This document shows, in pieces, positions 6,951 to 10,547 of a stretch of 10,547 nt of DNA. The stretch is from Bacteroidales bacterium. GTDB lineage: Bacteria; Bacteroidota; Bacteroidia; Bacteroidales; UBA3824. The stretch spans positions 1 to 10,547 of the forward strand of contig JAFXMJ010000099.1 of the NCBI GenBank assembly GCA_017530465.1, written 5' to 3'. Below the pieces are notes generated by a model that had not been told where the DNA came from, did not search any database, and saw only the letters and a list, made by a program, of their open reading frames with translations. Both the position numbers and the translations under genes were made by a program. The stretch's first letter is position 1. Each line of letters opens with the position of its first letter.

Positions 6951-6992
6951 TAAGACTATAATTATTAATCACCAATAAATCAATCAAGCAAA

Positions 6993-7364
6993 ATGAAAAA
7001 ATTCACATCAATCATCTCGATGCTGCTGATTGCAATTGTAGTAACACTCGCATCATGCAGCGCAGTCACAATCGTCAACGCAATTCACGACTTCAACGAC
7101 AAGTGCCCCATCGACTACGGCAACGGAGTCGTAATGCAGTCGGCTGTCCTCGACAACAACGGCGACGCAGTGTTCACTATCGATGCCAAGCAGGCTCTGT
7201 CAGACGCAGTCGCCACTGACGAAATGTCGGAAACCTTCAAGAAGGCCATTGAAAGCGACGCCGACCTCGTACAGGTAATGAAGGACTCCAATACCAAGCT
7301 GATCATCCGCGTCAATTGCAGCGATGACACGGTAGAGTTCACCTACGAGGCTACAGACCTCTAA
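6993..7364 (+). CDS. Small lipoprotein, paralogue of the next gene
   Basis: Function unknown. The 123 residues start with a lipoprotein signal peptide (MKK, a hydrophobic stretch, lipobox LASC with lipidated C22), so the mature part of about 100 residues should sit in the cell envelope. After the Cys come two further cysteines, C38 and C109, and the motif CPIDYGNGVVMQSA (38-51). The C-terminal half is rich in Asp and helical (ALSDAVATDEMSETFKKAI), ending with DDTVEFTYEATDL. The motif CPxDxGNGxxMxSA and the ending DTVE...DL are shared with the gene at 7495, so the pair arose by duplication. It lies 42 bases after glyS, and I see no promoter of its own. Confidence 0.8.
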   Translation: MKKFTSIISMLLIAIVVTLASCSAVTIVNAIHDFNDKCPIDYGNGVVMQSAVLDNNGDAVFTIDAKQALSDAVATDEMSETFKKAIESDADLVQVMKDSNTKLIIRVNCSDDTVEFTYEATDL

Positions 7365-7373
7365 GATTGAAAA

Positions 7374-7438
7374 AACGACGCAAAAAAGTAAAATTAAATC
7401 AAATAATTCAAAATTTTGTTTAATTTTGCAGCGTCGTT
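7374..7438. promoter_or_regulatory. Nested inverted repeat between the lipoprotein genes
   Basis: AACGACGC (7374-7381) is the inverse complement of GCGTCGTT (7431-7438), and inside it AAAATTAAA (7390-7398) mirrors TTTAATTTT (7419-7427). The centre holds the palindrome CAAAATTTTG (7409-7418). The arms are separated by internal loops of 8 and 3 bases. No T-run follows, so a simple terminator is unlikely. The right inner arm overlaps the -7 box, which suggests an operator or a leader structure. Confidence 0.5.
7421..7428 (+). promoter_or_regulatory. -7 box of a promoter for the second lipoprotein
   Basis: TAATTTTG fits TAnnTTTG exactly. No TTTG or TTG is seen 19-21 bases upstream, where the sequence is AT-rich. 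Transcription would start near 7435 and give a leader of about 60 bases. Confidence 0.45.
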
Positions 7439-7494
7439 CAAATGCTAATGACATTTAAACAATTTATTCACTAATTTAATCAAATTCTACAATT

Positions 7495-7875
7495 ATGAAA
7501 AAGATTGCATCTATTTTCGCAATGTTGCTGATGGTACTCAGCATCAGCATCTCGCTCAACAGCTGCGGCGGCGTTACAGCATCCGCACTCGCTGACGAAC
7601 TCCAAAAGACCTGCCCCAAGGATATGGGCAACGGCATCACCATGACTTCCGCAAAAGCAGAAGGTAGCACAATCGTAATCAACTCCACTGTTCCCGAAGG
7701 CACTGACATGGAAGCACTCGCCAATGTGGACAAGGCAACTGCAGCAGCACAGCTCAAGGCTACCAACAAGGACTTCTTCGAGACCATTGCATCAATTGGT
7801 TGCAGCCTCAAGTATGTTTATACTGACGGCACCGATACTGTTGAACTTCTCTTTACCCCCGAAGACCTCAAGTAG
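7495..7875 (+). CDS. Small lipoprotein, paralogue of the preceding gene
   Basis: Function unknown. The 126 residues start with a lipoprotein signal peptide and lipobox LNSC (lipidated C24), followed by GG. The envelope-exposed part carries CPKDMGNGITMTSA (40-53), matching the motif in the preceding gene, and ends TDTVELLFTPEDLK. Besides C24 there are C40 and C103. C40 aligns with C38 of the paralogue, but C103 sits several residues before the position of the paralogue's C109, so any disulfide would not be exactly equivalent. The middle is Ala/Thr/Lys-rich and likely helical. It has its own candidate -7 box, and two TAG stops stand in tandem before the terminator at 7905. I cannot assign a domain family. 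Confidence 0.8.
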   Translation: MKKIASIFAMLLMVLSISISLNSCGGVTASALADELQKTCPKDMGNGITMTSAKAEGSTIVINSTVPEGTDMEALANVDKATAAAQLKATNKDFFETIASIGCSLKYVYTDGTDTVELLFTPEDLK

Positions 7876-7904
7876 TAGATAGAACACAACAGACACAACA
7901 CAAA

Positions 7905-7954
7905 GATAGCCTGCGAAACAATCTTCCAAGATGTTCGCAGGCTATCGCTTTTTT
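7905..7954 (+). terminator. Intrinsic terminator after the lipoprotein pair
   Basis: GATAGCCTGCGAAACA (7905-7920) pairs with TGTTCGCAGGCTATC (7932-7946) with one bulged A around an 11-base loop, and TTTTTT follows at 7949-7954. It lies in the 95-base gap between convergent genes. On the minus strand the stem is followed only by TTTGTG, so it is weaker for the pseudouridine synthase transcript. Confidence 0.9.
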
Positions 7955-7970
7955 AGGGGATTGGGAAACG

Positions 7971-8948
7971 TTATTTCGGATTGTTTTTTGGCGCATCGTC
8001 CGCTTTTTTCGGAGCGTTGACAAGCGACGCCCCCACCTTCACCACCTTATAAAATCCTCCCGGCACTGGCACTTCAAATTTCATCGGCTTGCCGGTTTTT
8101 GGGTGGATGAACTCCAATGTGGCGGCGTGGAGACATACACGCTTCAATGGGTTGGTCTTGGCATCGTATTTGGCGTCGCCCGCCACGGGATGACCTATCG
8201 CCGACATCTGGACGCGGATTTGGTTTTTGCGTCCGGTGTCGAGGTTGAGTTTTACGAGCGAATAGTCGCCGTTGCTCTGGATTACGTCATAATGCGTGGT
8301 GGCGAGTTGACCGCCATTGTTGATGAACGACGAATGAATTTTGAGCATTTTGTCCTCGGTGAGATACGATTTGATGGTGTCGCTCTTGATTTTGGGACAG
8401 CCCTCCACAACGGCGTAATAAGACCGCTCCAATACCATACGGCTCCAATTGTTGCGCAGGGCATCACGCGCAGCCATACTCTTGGCAAACATCATCACGC
8501 CCGAAGTCTTGCGGTCGAGACGGTGGACGACGTAGATGTGATGTCCCTTACCCTGCTTCTTTACGTGCACATTTACAATATGATAGGCAGTATTCTCCTT
8601 GTCGCCGTCGGTGCCAACGGAGAGAAGACCTTCGTGCTTATTCACCACAATGACGTCGTAATCCTCATAAAGAATGTCGAGCATCGAATGGTTGATGCCG
8701 CCTTGTTGCAGGAGTTTTGGACGCGGCAACAGGCGGATTTCCGCGCCACGGTGCACGGGATAGTCAAAAGCCGTTGTGCCGATGCCGTCCACAACCACGC
8801 GACCCGATTTCAAAAGTTCGCGGACGTTGGTCTTGCTCCACGTCGAAAGCCGCTCAAAGAGGTATTCGAGCAGTGCGGCATCCTTGTCGGCTATTAATCG
8901 TTCTTCTGACGCCGCCGAGGGCGTTGATTTTTTTCGTCTGTTGCGCAT
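7971..8948 (-). CDS. RluA-family 23S rRNA/tRNA pseudouridine synthase
   Basis: Isomerises uridine to pseudouridine in structured RNA, in the cytoplasm. The 325 residues (from the ATG whose complement is at 8946-8948) open with a basic tail, then an S4 RNA-binding domain at about 30-75 (WSKTNVRELLKSGRVVVDG). The catalytic domain follows with IVVNKHEGLLS and the family signature HRLDRKTSG (142-150, catalytic D145), then GRKNQIRVQMSAIGHPVAGD and CLHAATLEFIHP. The C-terminus is Lys/Asn/Pro-rich. The frame is open for 37 more codons upstream, but that part overlaps the GTPase gene and looks unlike protein, so the downstream ATG is chosen. It begins 11 bases after the GTPase stop and is likely in its operon. 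Which uridine is modified cannot be told. Confidence 0.92.
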   Translation of the reverse strand: MRNRRKKSTPSAASEERLIADKDAALLEYLFERLSTWSKTNVRELLKSGRVVVDGIGTTAFDYPVHRGAEIRLLPRPKLLQQGGINHSMLDILYEDYDVIVVNKHEGLLSVGTDGDKENTAYHIVNVHVKKQGKGHHIYVVHRLDRKTSGVMMFAKSMAARDALRNNWSRMVLERSYYAVVEGCPKIKSDTIKSYLTEDKMLKIHSSFINNGGQLATTHYDVIQSNGDYSLVKLNLDTGRKNQIRVQMSAIGHPVAGDAKYDAKTNPLKRVCLHAATLEFIHPKTGKPMKFEVPVPGGFYKVVKVGASLVNAPKKADDAPKNNPK

Positions 8949-8959
8949 AGTGTAAGTTG

Positions 8960-9997
8960 TTATATTACAAAACTTTGGAGATAATCTTCGATGGCCTCGC
9001 GGTTGAGTTTTTTGCCGATGAAGACGATTTTTGAGTACCTCTGTTCGTCGTCCTTCCAATCGCCGCCCTCCTCAATGAAGAAGTATTGGCGCACAGATTG
9101 GAGGATGTATTTCTTGTTGCGTCCGGCGAAGGAAATGATGCCCTTGACACGGAAAACGCTCGCCGAATTGTACTGCAATACGCCTTGCAGCCACTCTACA
9201 AACATCTTCTCGTCCATATCGCCCTGCACCGTAAATCCCTCAGACACAATGCTGTGATGGAACGCATCGTTGTGCTTGTTTTTAGGATTGGCGGCAAAGG
9301 AAGGCGCATTGTCGTTGAAATCCATCATATCGAATTTCAGGGGCGTTGCGTTCTTGAAATCCACCACGAGTTTCTCCACATTCTCAGGCGAATAGGCGAA
9401 AGTATCGAGGATGTCGATGTTGTCAATCTTGGCGTGGGACGTGCAATAGAGTTTTGCAGTCGGATTGACGGAGCGGATGAGTTTCTTGATGTGCTCGCCG
9501 TATTCTGGCGTTACGTCCTCGATTTTGTTGAGGATAATGATGTCAGCCACAGCGAGTTGACGGTGAACTTCGGGCTGTTCCTCGGCGGATTCCTCGTATG
9601 TCTGCGCGTCGGCAAGACATATCACCGAATCCACGATGAATTTCTTGTAAATCTCCTCGTATGCCATAAAATTGTCTATGACGCCCGACGGGTCGGCGAT
9701 GCCGGTGGTCTCGATGAGGAGGTTGTCAAACTGATACTTAGAGGTCAAAAGATTGTTGAGCGTGTTGGTGAGACCCTCGCTGAGGTTGCAACAAATGCAG
9801 CCGTTGGAGAGTTCGTACATACTCTCGATGTTGCCGACGATGAGTCCTCCGTCGATGCCAATCTCGCCAAATTCATTCTCGATTACCGCGAATTTCTTGG
9901 CGGAATACTTGGTTATGATGTTATTAAGAAGTGTAGTCTTGCCTGCACCCAAAAATCCCGTCAATATAGTTACGGGAATCTTACCGGTATTGTTCAT
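8960..9997 (-). CDS. COG0523/CobW-family G3E GTPase, probable metallochaperone
   Basis: A 345-residue cytoplasmic GTPase of the family that includes YjiA, YeiR and ZNG1, thought to deliver metal (often zinc) to target enzymes with GTP hydrolysis. Walker A is GFLGAGKTT (14-22), the metal-binding CxCC motif is GCICC (66-70), Walker B is ETTGIADP (96-103), and the guanine-specificity motif is NKIE (157-160) where NKxD is usual. The CobW C-terminal domain follows from about 240, with HH at its start, then VFRVKGIISFAGRNKKYILQSV and a final IVFIGKKLNREAIEDYL. Length is typical. A good promoter is present upstream; I see no clear Zur palindrome in the short leader. The pseudouridine synthase starts 11 bases downstream. 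The metal and client protein are unknown. Confidence 0.93.
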   Translation of the reverse strand: MNNTGKIPVTILTGFLGAGKTTLLNNIITKYSAKKFAVIENEFGEIGIDGGLIVGNIESMYELSNGCICCNLSEGLTNTLNNLLTSKYQFDNLLIETTGIADPSGVIDNFMAYEEIYKKFIVDSVICLADAQTYEESAEEQPEVHRQLAVADIIILNKIEDVTPEYGEHIKKLIRSVNPTAKLYCTSHAKIDNIDILDTFAYSPENVEKLVVDFKNATPLKFDMMDFNDNAPSFAANPKNKHNDAFHHSIVSEGFTVQGDMDEKMFVEWLQGVLQYNSASVFRVKGIISFAGRNKKYILQSVRQYFFIEEGGDWKDDEQRYSKIVFIGKKLNREAIEDYLQSFVI

Positions 9998-10023
9998 AAT
10001 ATTTTTGCTTTATAAAACCGGTG

Positions 10024-10055
10024 CAAAGATAATAAATTTTCGCGGAAATTGTCAA
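10024..10055 (-). promoter_or_regulatory. Promoter of the GTPase-pseudouridine synthase operon
   Basis: On the minus strand TATCTTTG (complement of 10024-10031) is an exact -7 box, and TTG (complement of 10053-10055) stands 21 bases upstream as the -33 element. The TTG overlaps the TGA stop of the preceding nucleotidase gene. Transcription would start near 10016, about 20 bases before the GTPase ATG. Confidence 0.75.
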
Positions 10056-10546
10056 CTTATATGTTTGAAAAACTCCATCACGTCGTCCCAGGTCTTGTAT
10101 GGAGCCTCGCCGAAATGCAGAAATGCGCCCATAAAGTCTTCCGCGCCGTTGTAGGGGCGGTCGTCGATGAGGTAGTCGCCATAATTGAGATTCTTGTGGT
10201 GCGAGATTATCAGACGGCGGTACGCCGCCACGCCAAGCCACTTCTGCACCCACTGCATCTTGTCGCTCCACGCAGTCGGATTGCTGAACGGCGCACTCGT
10301 AAGGATATAAGTGTCGTATTTCAACGACAATGTCCTGAACGCCTTCACCGCGCTCGGCATCGGTTCCAACGCCGCAAAATATCCCGGAATGTCCCACGGA
10401 TGCCCCTCGTATTGCTGTACAATCTGCGCGTCAAATTTTCTTACACCCTTGGCGAAATCCACAAGAGTGCCGTCAAGGTCGAAGTAAACAATCGGACGTT
10501 GAGTGCCGTTTTGACGGTCGTCTATCCAACGAATCACCTGAACCAC
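10052..10546 (-). CDS. 5'(3')-deoxyribonucleotidase-like HAD phosphatase (NT5C family), 5' end at or beyond window edge
   Basis: Probably dephosphorylates (deoxy)nucleoside monophosphates in the cytoplasm. The visible 164 residues show HAD motif I YFDLDGTLVDF with nucleophile D and acid D two residues on, motif II as ILTSAPFSNPTAW, then SDKMQWVQKWLG, and the lysine and motif III segment SHHKNLNYGDYLIDDRPYN. This order matches the NT5C (PF06941-type) nucleotidases and the length is near theirs (about 170-200). The frame stays open to the window edge; a GTG begins at 10546 but the true start may lie outside, since about 17 residues already precede the HAD core. The stop TGA (complement of 10052-10054) overlaps the -33 element of the GTPase promoter. 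Confidence 0.85.
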   Translation of the reverse strand: MVQVIRWIDDRQNGTQRPIVYFDLDGTLVDFAKGVRKFDAQIVQQYEGHPWDIPGYFAALEPMPSAVKAFRTLSLKYDTYILTSAPFSNPTAWSDKMQWVQKWLGVAAYRRLIISHHKNLNYGDYLIDDRPYNGAEDFMGAFLHFGEAPYKTWDDVMEFFKHIS

Positions 10547-10547
10547 A

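Noticed and set aside
6951..6992. Possible promoter or terminator between glyS and the first lipoprotein
   Set aside because: Only 42 AT-rich bases; no TAnnTTTG box and no stem with a T-run could be found.
8103..8897. + strand open frame of 264 codons opposite the pseudouridine synthase
   Set aside because: It mirrors a gene with clear S4 and HRLDR motifs and has no support of its own.
8949..9059. Upstream extension of the pseudouridine synthase by 37 residues
   Set aside because: It overlaps the end of the GTPase gene and looks like out-of-frame sequence; the ATG at 8948 gives the normal domain layout.
9086..10015. Long + strand open frame of 309 codons opposite the CobW-family gene
   Set aside because: The minus strand there encodes a full GTPase with all motifs; the + frame shows no recognisable domain and is an antisense shadow.

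Overview
The window looks like chromosome of a Bacteroidota, most likely Bacteroidales. Several intergenic regions carry the phylum's -7 box (TAnnTTTG, at 1708-1715, 7421-7428 and, on the minus strand, 10024-10031). Starts lack clear Shine-Dalgarno sequences. Predicted proteins include a WG-repeat protein, small lipoproteins and an alpha2-type glycyl-tRNA synthetase. No exact species is claimed.

Left part (1-1620): the last 46 codons of a probable sugar-nucleotide epimerase/dehydratase, then UDP-glucose 6-dehydrogenase (ugd), as in a capsule/LPS sugar locus. Immediately after the ugd stop is a 42-base stretch resembling the end of the epimerase gene (35/42 identical), which I read as a relic of a second copy. 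A strong terminator follows.

Middle part (1621-4175): a self-contained unit with three A-tract repeats at 32-33 base spacing, a promoter, a 781-residue membrane protein and a 19-bp terminator hairpin. The protein appears to be a degenerate restriction-endonuclease-like domain, a Thr/Pro-rich linker, TPRs, one membrane helix and a C-terminal WG-repeat domain. It is the best candidate here for something undescribed. A short match to the next part of the epimerase gene lies just after it, so the unit may have been inserted into an old epimerase copy.

Right-centre (4210-7875, + strand): a class I/II aminotransferase with two unusual PLP-pocket residues, glyS 14 bases behind it, and two paralogous small lipoproteins separated by an AT-rich region with an elaborate inverted repeat and a -7 box. 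A terminator at 7905-7954 ends this side.

Right part (7971-10547, - strand, convergent): a 5'(3')-deoxyribonucleotidase-like HAD enzyme (5' end at or beyond the window edge), a COG0523/CobW-family GTPase with its own promoter, and an RluA-family pseudouridine synthase 11 bases behind the GTPase. No tRNA, rRNA, CRISPR array or insertion sequence was seen.
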